A stretch of DNA of 64,000 nucleotides from Symsagittifera roscoffensis (lineage: Eukaryota; Xenacoelomorpha; Acoela; Convolutidae). Shown here in pieces: positions 34,106 through 43,600 of the stretch (position 1 is the stretch's first letter; every line of letters begins with the position of its first letter). The translations under genes and the position numbers were made by a program. Where the stretch lies: positions 35,587,152 to 35,651,151 of the forward strand of contig NC_087066.1 of the NCBI RefSeq assembly GCF_963678635.1, given 5' to 3'. The notes under the pieces are model-generated. The model saw only the letters and a program-made list of their open reading frames with translations, had not been told where the DNA came from and did no database searches.

Positions 34106-35905
34106 TTAGTCGTCGGGGAAAAAACCGTGGGGGAAGATGTCGTGAATTAGTTCTGAAGTTGTTAGTAGTTTAGCTAGAATGCGGATGATATTTTTAGTCT
34201 GAAGCAGTGGCCAAAGCAATTGAAGTGCCTTAATAGTGGTTAGTTCTTCAGTGCCTACTGCAAACTCATAAGGTGTGTTTTGGATTAAGTTATATAATTT
34301 GTGGTTAAATTTAGTGTTGTGGATGAATTCTAAAATTGGGATTTCTATAGGCTGTACAAACTCGTGCGGGATAAGGAAGGGTCGGGATTCTTCGGCGTTG
34401 AAGGTCTTGGTGATGGGGCAGAAAATATACATTTGGGTTATGGGGTCATAATTACGAAGAATACCATGGAGGTTAGTGTCTTTAATACAATATGTGAAAT
34501 TTAGGAAATACGGTGAAGTGTATTTTGAATTGATGAATTGGAAACGATGGTGTGATTGTCTAGAGGGTGTGTGGAGATCAAAGTGATTTTGGATGAAACG
34601 ATAGTAACTGTATGTATGTGTTTGTTTAGTGCGCAACATAATATCGTGTGAGCAGTGCAAATCTCTTTCGTGTGGTGCAAGGAAATGAAAGGTTAGTGAA
34701 AAGATTTGGAAGCGTTCTTTAAAACTTTCGTATGCTTGTGTGTCTGTTAGTGCTTCTGAAATAATGTGATCAAACTTGCGGTCGAAGATGTTTAGTGTAA
34801 ATATATATGGTGTCTTGATGAAAAATTTCTCGGTGATTTGTGGATTAGCGAAGCGATCGTCGTCTAAGAATTGATCTTGGTTAGCTCTAATGATGTTGTG
34901 ATCGTAGTATTCTAGTGTATATTCATTAGCTCTAGGTGCAGTGTGTATTTTTAGTGATTTTTTATATCCAACGTAAGTAAACTGTCTAGCGGTTAGTGGT
35001 GTAGTTAGTTGATATAGCATGTCTTTGTTTCGGTCTATATCGATGGAAGTGCTGGATAAAGGTAAGCAAAGAGGGTTAGTGAAATGATAGTATGAGGTCC
35101 AAGAGAGAGTGGGCATTAAAACGTATTCATCTACAAAGTTGCGTGTTTCGTTAGCGTCGTGAGGGGTGTTTAAGGTGTATTGTGGAAACGAGGGTAAGGT
35201 GATAGCTAAAAATTCTTTAGTGTTAGTATGCTGGGGGTGGTTGATGTATTCACGGGCTGTTCCTGGTTTTGCTGGGAAAGGATGGTTGGGGAATTTTCTT
35301 TTAAAAGTGCGGTAAGCTCTATTAGTGTTGAGTGAAGATATAGTGGATGTGGATGATGGTGTTAATGATTCAGTATAATTTGAAGAGGGTGTAGGGGGAT
35401 TGGATGAATCTGTAGTGGAGGAGATTTGGTTTATGGTCGGGGTGTTAAGGTGGTAGGGTTGTTGTTGGAGGGTAATAAAATTATCTAGCTCTGGGGAGAT
35501 TCGGGGGGTGTCTGGAGAATGAGATGATTGGTCAGAATGGTATGAGGAGTAGGTTGGGGTAACTTGGGAAGCATAAGAGGGTGTGGGAGTGATTGGGTCA
35601 GGGTTATTTGACAATATGGGTTGAAAAGGAGGTTGAGAAAAATTAGAAGGGTTATGAAAATTATTGGATGGGGACGGTTCTGAGTCGGCAAATTCATCGG
35701 GGGTTTCAATATTCGGGTTATTTAGCTGTGAGATGGAGTATAAAACTGAAATATGTGAGTTAGTGTCGGAATTCATGCCTGATGTTACATTGCTAGATGG
35801 AAAATCGGGTGGCGGAAAAGCAAAAAGTGGTATGATTGGGATTGGAGAGGTAAGATTGGTTGGATGGGAATTTGATCGGTGTAGTGATCCAAGTTGGCGG
35901 CTCAT
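34106..35905 (-). CDS. 599-aa ORF downstream of env, unknown
   Basis: Starts at an ATG that overlaps the envelope stop (ATGA, 35902-35905). Residues 1-210 are Ser/Thr/Pro/Asn-rich and likely disordered. Residues about 215-599 are aromatic-rich and ordered-looking (SWTSYYHFTNPLCLPLSS, FTYVGYKKSLKIHT, FQIFSLTFHFLAPHERDLHC), ending in hydrophobic helices. No signal peptide, catalytic motif or known family is recognised. Intact length and coupling to env suggest a real product of the element. Confidence 0.6.
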   Translation of the reverse strand: MSRQLGSLHRSNSHPTNLTSPIPIIPLFAFPPPDFPSSNVTSGMNSDTNSHISVLYSISQLNNPNIETPDEFADSEPSPSNNFHNPSNFSQPPFQPILSNNPDPITPTPSYASQVTPTYSSYHSDQSSHSPDTPRISPELDNFITLQQQPYHLNTPTINQISSTTDSSNPPTPSSNYTESLTPSSTSTISSLNTNRAYRTFKRKFPNHPFPAKPGTAREYINHPQHTNTKEFLAITLPSFPQYTLNTPHDANETRNFVDEYVLMPTLSWTSYYHFTNPLCLPLSSTSIDIDRNKDMLYQLTTPLTARQFTYVGYKKSLKIHTAPRANEYTLEYYDHNIIRANQDQFLDDDRFANPQITEKFFIKTPYIFTLNIFDRKFDHIISEALTDTQAYESFKERFQIFSLTFHFLAPHERDLHCSHDIMLRTKQTHTYSYYRFIQNHFDLHTPSRQSHHRFQFINSKYTSPYFLNFTYCIKDTNLHGILRNYDPITQMYIFCPITKTFNAEESRPFLIPHEFVQPIEIPILEFIHNTKFNHKLYNLIQNTPYEFAVGTEELTTIKALQLLWPLLQTKNIIRILAKLLTTSELIHDIFPHGFFPDD

Positions 35906-38520
35906 CGTGGCCTAAAAAAATGATTATTTTGAGATTGAAAAGCGGTGGTATGGGGCTGTTCAATAATTTGTTCATAAGTATTATCATCTTGTGACTGGTG
36001 TGTCATTATATGTTGGACGGGACTTTGCGATGTATTGAGTCGAAAATTTGGATTATGTGTGATTGCTAAATTTCGAAAATTTCGTGGGACTAGGGATAGT
36101 GGATGGTTATTTGGTAGGGGTGGTAATTGTGGTGCCGTTGGCTGTGTGTCGACATTGTTATGTTCTTCGTCGTATGTATTTTGTCGTGTTGTTATTTTTG
36201 TGTTATATTCTTTTATTTGTGCGTCTAAAAGAATTTTGTTTATAGATGTGGAAAAGATTCCAAAAAATCCTGCAAAGAGTATGCGTGCTACGCTTGCTTG
36301 TCTGTTTACTTGTGTGTGTATAGCACATGTATTGTAGATTCCTTTTAAGAGTGAGAAAAGAAATCCAATAAAGTTAAACATTGCGTATAAAATAGTCAAT
36401 TTTTCTAAGATGTAGTAGGGCCATCCTAGAAAATCGAGGATTTCATTTTTGAGTGTAACAAAGCTAAAAATGTTAATTGGTGATATATCTTGGGGACGGT
36501 ATTTTTCACCGTTTAGATATATATAATCTTTAATGTCTTTAAAATATCCGCTATAGTCTTGTGTGTAGATATCGGCAAAACCTGCGGTTTCTGCAAGTTT
36601 GCGTAGATTTTGGTCAATTGATTGTCTTTGTATAGTGTCCATTTGTGTTAATAATTCTTGGAATTGTTGTGTTCTAATGTGATGTTGAATATCTGATTTT
36701 GAATAGATTCCTATTGATTGTAAGTCTATATTTGGGTTTCGAGCGATAGCGCGAATGCTTTCTGGTGAAAATTTTTTGAGTGATTGCATTAATATGGGAT
36801 ATGGAGTGAGAAGATAATATTTATTTTCATCAGGGTTTAGTTGTACTACATTGTGGCTATTTTCTGATCCACATGGGACTGCGGTATCCCAGAAATAGGT
36901 TCTTCGTGAAAGTGTATCCACGAAATGTACTTTATTCTTATAAAAGATAGGGATTCTTTTATAACATCGTTTATCTTCAAAAACGTATAGTGGTGATACT
37001 TTTTTGGTACAAGTATAAAACCATAAGATGTTTCCTTCATAGTCTAAAAAATTTGATCTATTTCCTGATAGTAAATATCCTGCGTAGGGTATTTTTAATA
37101 CTGCTAGTGCAAGTGATTGTAATATTTGTGTTCGTTCTAATTCGCATAGTTGGTGTAGTGTTTCTAATTCGGAGAGTGACATTTCTTGAAAAATGCGGCT
37201 AATTGTATAGTCTAGTTTCATATCTAAATGAATATCATAGTGGATATTACCGAAATATGTAGTATTCATTAGTGATAATTCTTGTAAGCGTGTGCTTCTG
37301 GTGTCATAAGGTTTTAGATGTCCACCAGGTTGTCCGTTGCTTTTTTCAAAATTAACTGGTATATAGGATGTTCCTTCGTTTAGAGGATGACCTGTGGCAT
37401 ATGGGTCGATTTTTACTTTTCCAGTGGTCATGTCGAATCCTTTTTCGTATTCAACTAATATTTCAGAGTATTGTGTTCTGTGAAGTGGATTCCTGTATTT
37501 ACATGCAAGTTCTGTTTCTTGATATATTTGAAAACGTGTCAATTTATTTTCTATATTGTCTATGTTTCTAAAATCGGAACTTAGTTTGCGTGATGGATGG
37601 ACTTGTTCATATGGAATTGATTGTATAAAATATTTTTCGTGAAATTTTATCATACGAGCGTGTATTTTTGCTACTTGAAATGTTGTACATGTATCTTCGG
37701 GGAACCAAACAATTGTTGCTTGTGTTCTTGTTGTAGGGTCGCAATATCCTTGATCATTTTTACAAGGTAGTCGGATTCCTTGATAGATCATTGTATTATC
37801 AGATAAATCTCGTGTGAGTTGTATTTTTTCGAGTTGTATTTTCCAATCGAAAAACATTATTTCTTGGTATCCTTTATTTTTCGTGTCTGCTTTGCAGTTT
37901 GATGGGTTATTTATACCAATGTGTGGTATCCAATGTTTATCATGTAGGTCATAGGTTAATCGTCCGTGTGCGCCGTTATACGGGTATTTTTCGTCTAGTT
38001 TTATATGTCCTTGGTGTCTTTCAAGTTGTGATTGATGTACAGAGTCTGAAAAAACTTGAAAATTAACTAATTTTCTTTGGGAATTTTTATTTTGTGTGAT
38101 GTTTAGTCTAAGTAATTCATTTTTACAATCGTCGGGATTGAGATGTAAAAGACGTTCTATATTACTTTGATAGAATGATTCATGGTCAAGTCGGTTTTTG
38201 TTGCCGTTGGAGACTTGTGAACAATGTACTTTCTTTTCGGAAAATGTCGCTGTGAATTTATAACCTGTAACTGTTGTTGCTCGGGCTTTTGAATAGAGTG
38301 TTGCTATTATATCTGTGGTTTCTATAGCTTGTGGTTCTGTTTCACATTGTGATACTTGATTTATTGCATATTTATGTAGTGTTTTTTGTTCATTTTCTTC
38401 ACAATCGTAATGTGTTACTAATAAATCTTGTGGTCCTGTACGAGGGGAAGGGTTTATGTTTTGATTTGAGGTTACTAGAAAAAGGAGTTGGAGAAAAATT
38501 AATAATTTTAGAATATACAT
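35902..38520 (-). CDS. Envelope-like glycoprotein, chuvirus-type class III fusion protein candidate
   Basis: 872 aa from ATG. A signal peptide (residues 1-18) is followed by a long Cys-containing ectodomain with several N-glycosylation sites (for example NRSN and NTT). A hydrophobic membrane segment lies at about 702-725, a second at about 745-765, and then a polar Pro/Gln-rich tail. The central block with an LCELERTQ motif, AGYLLSGNRSNF and CYKRIPIFY followed by FVDTLSRRTYF resembles glycoproteins of chuviruses (Jingchuvirales), which are known to have been captured by insect LTR elements. The assignment is by recalled pattern only. The frame is intact. Its stop overlaps the next ORF start as ATGA. 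Confidence 0.7.
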   Translation of the reverse strand: MYILKLLIFLQLLFLVTSNQNINPSPRTGPQDLLVTHYDCEENEQKTLHKYAINQVSQCETEPQAIETTDIIATLYSKARATTVTGYKFTATFSEKKVHCSQVSNGNKNRLDHESFYQSNIERLLHLNPDDCKNELLRLNITQNKNSQRKLVNFQVFSDSVHQSQLERHQGHIKLDEKYPYNGAHGRLTYDLHDKHWIPHIGINNPSNCKADTKNKGYQEIMFFDWKIQLEKIQLTRDLSDNTMIYQGIRLPCKNDQGYCDPTTRTQATIVWFPEDTCTTFQVAKIHARMIKFHEKYFIQSIPYEQVHPSRKLSSDFRNIDNIENKLTRFQIYQETELACKYRNPLHRTQYSEILVEYEKGFDMTTGKVKIDPYATGHPLNEGTSYIPVNFEKSNGQPGGHLKPYDTRSTRLQELSLMNTTYFGNIHYDIHLDMKLDYTISRIFQEMSLSELETLHQLCELERTQILQSLALAVLKIPYAGYLLSGNRSNFLDYEGNILWFYTCTKKVSPLYVFEDKRCYKRIPIFYKNKVHFVDTLSRRTYFWDTAVPCGSENSHNVVQLNPDENKYYLLTPYPILMQSLKKFSPESIRAIARNPNIDLQSIGIYSKSDIQHHIRTQQFQELLTQMDTIQRQSIDQNLRKLAETAGFADIYTQDYSGYFKDIKDYIYLNGEKYRPQDISPINIFSFVTLKNEILDFLGWPYYILEKLTILYAMFNFIGFLFSLLKGIYNTCAIHTQVNRQASVARILFAGFFGIFSTSINKILLDAQIKEYNTKITTRQNTYDEEHNNVDTQPTAPQLPPLPNNHPLSLVPRNFRNLAITHNPNFRLNTSQSPVQHIMTHQSQDDNTYEQIIEQPHTTAFQSQNNHFFRPR

Positions 38521-39644
38521 GTGTATGATAATCCTGAGTATGGGTTATAAAATGTAATGTAACCAATTGTGTTTTTGGTGTATCTGTCGTATTTATATAT
38601 TACTTCAGTAGTTATAAACGGTGGTGGTAGTGATTGAGCTGTTATGTTAGGTGGATTTAATGGGTAGGGATGTTGGGTAATGTTATTTAACTTAACTGTG
38701 ATTTCAAACTTTAATTGTAAACTGTTTTGTTGGAGTATTTGAATATTGTGATCACGGATATCGTTATGAATATCTTGGCGATATTGTAATCTATTAAGTG
38801 CCCAGTTATGAAGGCGGTTACTTTCTTGATGTTGTCCAAATAATGGTGGAGGTGCTGTAAATGTATTCCAATCTAATCTTAAAGGAATATTTATTGATGA
38901 TTGTTCTCGATATCTGGCGTCGAGATTATTTGGAAAATTTAAGTTAAAGGGTAGTGGTGAAAATTGGCTTATTGATGGTGTTGATGGTAGTGATAATGTT
39001 TCTGGTAGTGATGAGGATGTTGTTGTATCCGTAGAAATATCTATGGGGTCATTGACTAAATTTGGTTCACCTTGTGTGAATGAATGTGTAGTCCAATATG
39101 GCAGTCGTGATGTTTGGTTTGTGGGGTTAAAGGGATTTTCACGTATTTGTTCAGATGTTGGTGTTGAACCTAAGTAATCTGAGGGTAGACTCGAAGTGCT
39201 TTGTTGTGAAAAAAGTGTAGGAGTTGCTGGTGTGATACCAGTGGTGTTTTCTGGAGTGGTTTGTGATGGGGATTGAGGTATATCAAAATGAACTCGGGGA
39301 GTTTGAAAATTTCTATTTCGTCGAGGATGTATAATTTGTCTATTTATTTCTGTTGTGTTTTGGTTTTGACTAAGGTTTCGTATTCTACTTAGTTCTTGTG
39401 GTAGTGTTGGGTAAAGATTGTATGTTGGTTCACTTAGGGATGCTTGTCGTTGAACTGGTTCTAGTGGTTCAGATAAACGAGCGTGCCGTTCTTCAAAAGT
39501 GTATGGATTGTCTTGAAAAGAAATTCGTGTAGATGTTTGAGGATTTTGAGTAGTTGAAGGTGGTGTTGGATTATCTTGGGATGATGTCGGTGAAGACTGA
39601 TTCTGTGACTGTTGGGTAGCAATTTTTGATGGATTTTTGAATTT
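38508..39644 (-). CDS. 378-codon frame with no ATG, S/T/P/Q-rich
   Basis: I read the minus strand from just after a TAA (39645-39647) to the TAA at 38508-38510 and found 378 sense codons with no ATG, GTG or TTG. The N-terminal two thirds is low complexity (Ser/Thr/Pro/Gln). The last about 120 residues are ordered-looking (LRLDWNTFTAPPPLFGQ, NRLHNWALNRLQYRQDI, LQLKFEITVKL). It overlaps the envelope ATG by 13 bases in another frame. It is probably a spliced exon, or uses a non-AUG start. Function unknown. Confidence 0.55.
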   Translation of the reverse strand, partial: KFKNPSKIATQQSQNQSSPTSSQDNPTPPSTTQNPQTSTRISFQDNPYTFEERHARLSEPLEPVQRQASLSEPTYNLYPTLPQELSRIRNLSQNQNTTEINRQIIHPRRNRNFQTPRVHFDIPQSPSQTTPENTTGITPATPTLFSQQSTSSLPSDYLGSTPTSEQIRENPFNPTNQTSRLPYWTTHSFTQGEPNLVNDPIDISTDTTTSSSLPETLSLPSTPSISQFSPLPFNLNFPNNLDARYREQSSINIPLRLDWNTFTAPPPLFGQHQESNRLHNWALNRLQYRQDIHNDIRDHNIQILQQNSLQLKFEITVKLNNITQHPYPLNPPNITAQSLPPPFITTEVIYKYDRYTKNTIGYITFYNPYSGLSYTCIF

Positions 39645-39649
39645 TTACT

Positions 39650-39838
39650 TTAGTGGGAAGGTTTATGTTTATTATAATATTCTTCCAAAAAAAGAATTAG
39701 AAGGATTGTTGCTAGGGCAAATGTGAAGATTGCTTTCTTTATACATTTACATATTGTCAAAATGAGGGATGATAAAAATGTTATGAAAATTACAAACAAT
39801 AAAAAAATATCGGTTCTACTGAAAATTGTTCGTATCAT
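39650..39838 (-). CDS. Small membrane ORF (62 aa)
   Basis: ATG-initiated with two hydrophobic segments (IFLLFVIFITFLSSLILTI and IFTFALATILLILFL). Coupled to the preceding ORF by a 4-base ATGA overlap. Unknown function. Confidence 0.5.
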   Translation of the reverse strand: MIRTIFSRTDIFLLFVIFITFLSSLILTICKCIKKAIFTFALATILLILFLEEYYNKHKPSH

Positions 39839-40065
39839 TTAGACAAGTTGTTAAAATCGTACCTGTGGATATATTCAAGGATTTTGGAAAGTTGGAGGAA
39901 TAGTTCGAGTATTGTGTAGAAAATTAAAAAAATGTTACAAAAAATGATTAGGATTATTAGAAAATATTCAAGTATATCAAAAAGAAATATTATAAAGGCT
40001 TCAAGTATTGAAAAAAAATGTTTAAAATTTATAAGTATTTGAGCAACTGTTTGAGAGAAGAGCAT
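39835..40065 (-). CDS. Small hydrophobic membrane ORF (76 aa)
   Basis: ATG-initiated. A long hydrophobic stretch (AFIIFLFDILEYFLIILIIF and onward) forms one or two membrane segments. Its stop overlaps the ATG of the following ORF as ATGA (39835-39838). No family is recognised; small membrane ORFs occur in some env-bearing LTR elements. Confidence 0.5.
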   Translation of the reverse strand: MLFSQTVAQILINFKHFFSILEAFIIFLFDILEYFLIILIIFCNIFLIFYTILELFLQLSKILEYIHRYDFNNLSK

Positions 40066-40218
40066 TTAAGAAATGATCTCTTGGTCGAATATTTTTTGCT
40101 GTTTGAGGCGATTTTCTAGTGTGGTCGAATTATTTATTAGTTTTTTGACAAGTGGGTTGAGTTTTGTAAAAAATTGTTGGGGGCAATTTTCATGGTGACT
40201 GGGAGGTCGTCTTTTTCT
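40066..40218 (-). CDS. Possible 50-codon ATG-less ORF before membrane ORF
   Basis: Open from a TAA at 40219-40221 to a TAA at 40066-40068, which is directly followed by the ATG of the next ORF in the same frame. It has no ATG. The peptide looks helical (LVKKLINNSTTLENRLKQQK). It could be an exon or chance. Confidence 0.25.
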   Translation of the reverse strand, partial: RKRRPPSHHENCPQQFFTKLNPLVKKLINNSTTLENRLKQQKIFDQEIIS

Positions 40219-40221
40219 TTA

Positions 40222-40672
40222 TTTTTGTTTGTCAAATGATCCGGGGTATGGTGAGATTTTTATACTTTAGGCTAATTAAAATCTTCATTTTGTTACTTTA
40301 GGCTAAGTTATCAAATTTGTTTTGGGGGTATTCGTGGTCTGAGTTGGGGAAATATTGTTGATCTTTGGGTTATTAGATAAGGGAGGGGTACGGTATTATG
40401 GTGATATTTATTTTAGCTGTCAAGTTGGAGTGGTTTGCTTATTTTTGACCTGGAGGTTGTAAAGTTATAGTTAGAGATGTGCCTGGAGTTCTAGATTATT
40501 CGTCTAATTGATCTTAGTTTGAGTTAGAGAAAGTGGCGGATTGGATGAATCCTATTGGTCTATTTTGAACTAGAATTATTGCGTACTTGTGAGCATGTTA
40601 TTTTGAAAAATTGAAATGAAAAATGTTACGGAGGTTTCAAGATTGTGAAGTATAAAATCTTAAAATTACTTT
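40222..40672. other. Spacer downstream of Gag-Pol
   Basis: About 450 bp without a recognisable gene. Confidence 0.5.
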
Positions 40673-43600
40673 TTAAATTCTACTTTTTTTAAATATTTTA
40701 GATTGGGGGATGAACATTTTGTAATTTTTACGTGGTTGATTTCGGAGTCTTGTTGTTTTTCTATGTTCTGATTTGTCTATTTCTTCTTGGGGTATTATTT
40801 GTTCGGTCATTTTTCTATTTTTTCTTTGTTTTGGGTATTCTTTATGGTTTTGTGTATTGATTTTGGTTGCGGTTGGTTTTGTGTTTTGATTTTCGGTGGG
40901 GTTATCATTTTGTTCTGTGTTTTTCAGATGTGGTTCATTTTGAATGATTTTTAATCCTGTGAAAGAATATAATTGAGTTAATTCGCGGAGTGCGTATTCT
41001 TTTGGGTAGTAAGGTAATAGGTTGTTTCGATGTTGAGCGATTTCTTTTTTGTTTGAGTCGATAATTTTATATGTGACATCAGTGGGTTTTGCAATTATTT
41101 GGTAGGGTCCTTTTCGGAGGGGTTGTAATTTTTTAGAAATTCCTTTTTGTGTATTAAAATTAGGTATTAAAACAAATGTTCCAATTTTTAAATCGGAAGC
41201 TGGTGTAAAGCGTGAATTGATTTGTTCATTTATGTTTTGTCTTTGTAATAACTTTTTCGTTATTTTTTGGTAAATTTCATTGTGTTTCTTATCTCTATTT
41301 AAAATCCATTCGGTGTGTGTACCGGAGGCTAATTTAAGAATTTGTGGGTGATGAAAATGATCTTCATCGTGTGTATGTAAAGGTAGGTTATAACAAATTG
41401 AGTCTTTGTTTGGTTGACAATAACCTTGTGCGTTTTTATGTGAATTTGCTGTAAACATTATTGGTTTGCGTGGCTTTTGGTTAAAAACCATTTCGTATGG
41501 TGACATTCCTAGTGTTGTCGTAATTTGTGAATTATATGCTAAGGGAAATAATTTTACTTCTGCTGACCATTCGGTATATTTTGTATCATTTCCGTTGATG
41601 ATACATCTAAGATATTCTTGTAGTGAACGGTTCATACCTTCGACTAAGCCGTTTGTCCAAGGTGCATGAGATGTACGTGGTTTGTGTTTAATGTTGTATA
41701 AATGACATAGTGTTATTATTTCATTATTTATAAATTCTGTACCGTTGTCTGTAACTAAAATTTCTGGTAGTCCAAATTTTGCTATCCAGTGTTCATAAAG
41801 TGTTGTATATGCGTAATAAGCATTACAATGTGGTACTGGGTTAAGTGCTACATAGTGTGTGAATGCGTCAACAATTACCATAATGTAGGAGTTTCCTTCT
41901 GATGAGGGTGAAATTGGGCCTTTAGTATCAAATGAGATACGGTGATTAAAGTACAAACTTTGTCCTTTAAAATCTTGTTTTTGTGCTATTTGTTTTTGAT
42001 TTGGGTAAGGTTTATTCAGTTGACATACTATACAATCATTGCATAGTACTTTTATCCAAATTGGTGCATTTGGAAAGTAAAAATTTTGCATAAAATTTGA
42101 ATATGTTTTTTCTGATCCAGAGTGTCCTTTAATATTTTGTGTATGTGAAATATTAAAAGCGATGAGAATCATACTTATAGGGAGGCAGGGGACTATGGAT
42201 TCGTTTAAGTTGTATTCTAAAAGGTCTGTAGTTTCATTAATTGTTGTGTAATTAAATTTCCGAAAGTATCGGAGGAGTGTTTTGTTTCCTAGAATGGTTG
42301 AATCTGCTTTGATAGGTTTAGTTTTATATTTGTGCCATGATTTCAGTTGTCTAATTATCGGGTCAAGATTTTGATATTGTTTCAGTGTTGAAATTGTAAT
42401 CGTATCTGTTGGGGGGAGAAAAATGTTTTCAATTTCGAATTTAGATAAGGGTATTGTATCAAGTGGGTCGTGAAGGTCAAAAACTTGATTTATTGTGTAT
42501 TTTGAATCATTTATTTGTGGTCCTGATAAATTTATTTTATCAGTTAAATCTTCTTTTTCAATTAGTGGAAAATGGTCTTTTTTAGGCGGGTGTTGTTTTG
42601 TTCGTTTTTGTTGGGTGTTATTTTTTATCCATTGGGAATATGGGATTGGTTTAAAAGTTGATGTTCCAAGTAGGTCAACTTCATAATGATTATTTTGACA
42701 ATCTAAATAAAGTGGGAAATGTTGTAAATTATTTATTTGTGATTGTTCAATACCAGTTTTAACTGCATATTTGCATTCTAATCGGGGTGATGTTTCGTTT
42801 TCTGCAAGGTAGAATTTTATGTTTTTGGGTATTTCAACTGTTGTTTTTCGTGTAAGTAATTCAGGTGGTGTATTTCGACTTAAGGTGTCTGGTAATGCAA
42901 GATTTTTTCCTGCAGTCCAAACTATATGTAAGTTTGGAAATTTCATTAGAATTAGTTGAAATCTGTAAACTCGGTGGTTTGGGTTAGATTTCTGTGTGAA
43001 AAGAAAAATGATTGGTTTGTGGTCTGTGAATAGAACTGTTGGATGTTTTGATCCAAGTATCAGAAATTCATATTCTGTCAGTGTATATATTATGGCTGTA
43101 CATTCTCTCATTAGAGTTGAGAGTCGTAGCTCTGCTTGAGTGAATAATCGAGAATTTGCTGATATCAAGTTCATTTTATTTGTACCATTATGTGATTGTA
43201 ATAGTGCTGCGCCGATGCCAAAGTTCGAAGCATCGCACATTGCATAAAATGGTTGATCAGGGTCTGGAATTGTGTTTGAAATTTGTTCAGTTAAAAGTTT
43301 CTTTATTTCTTCGAATCGTGCTTGATGTTCTGTATTCCATTCAAAATTATTTTGCTGTCTAAGGATGTTGTAAAATGGTCGTAGATATAATTGCATTTTA
43401 TAAACATATTTACTTAAAAAGTTTAACATTCCAAGGAATTCTTGGATTTTCTTTTTATTTGTTGGTGGTTGAAGTTTTTGAATAGCGTCAATACGTGATT
43501 TCAGTGGAGTGATTGTTTTTCTTTCTATGTTATGTCCTAAGAATTTAACTCTTGTCAAAAAGAAGTGTGATTTATCGGGGGCGGCCTTCAGATTTTCGTT

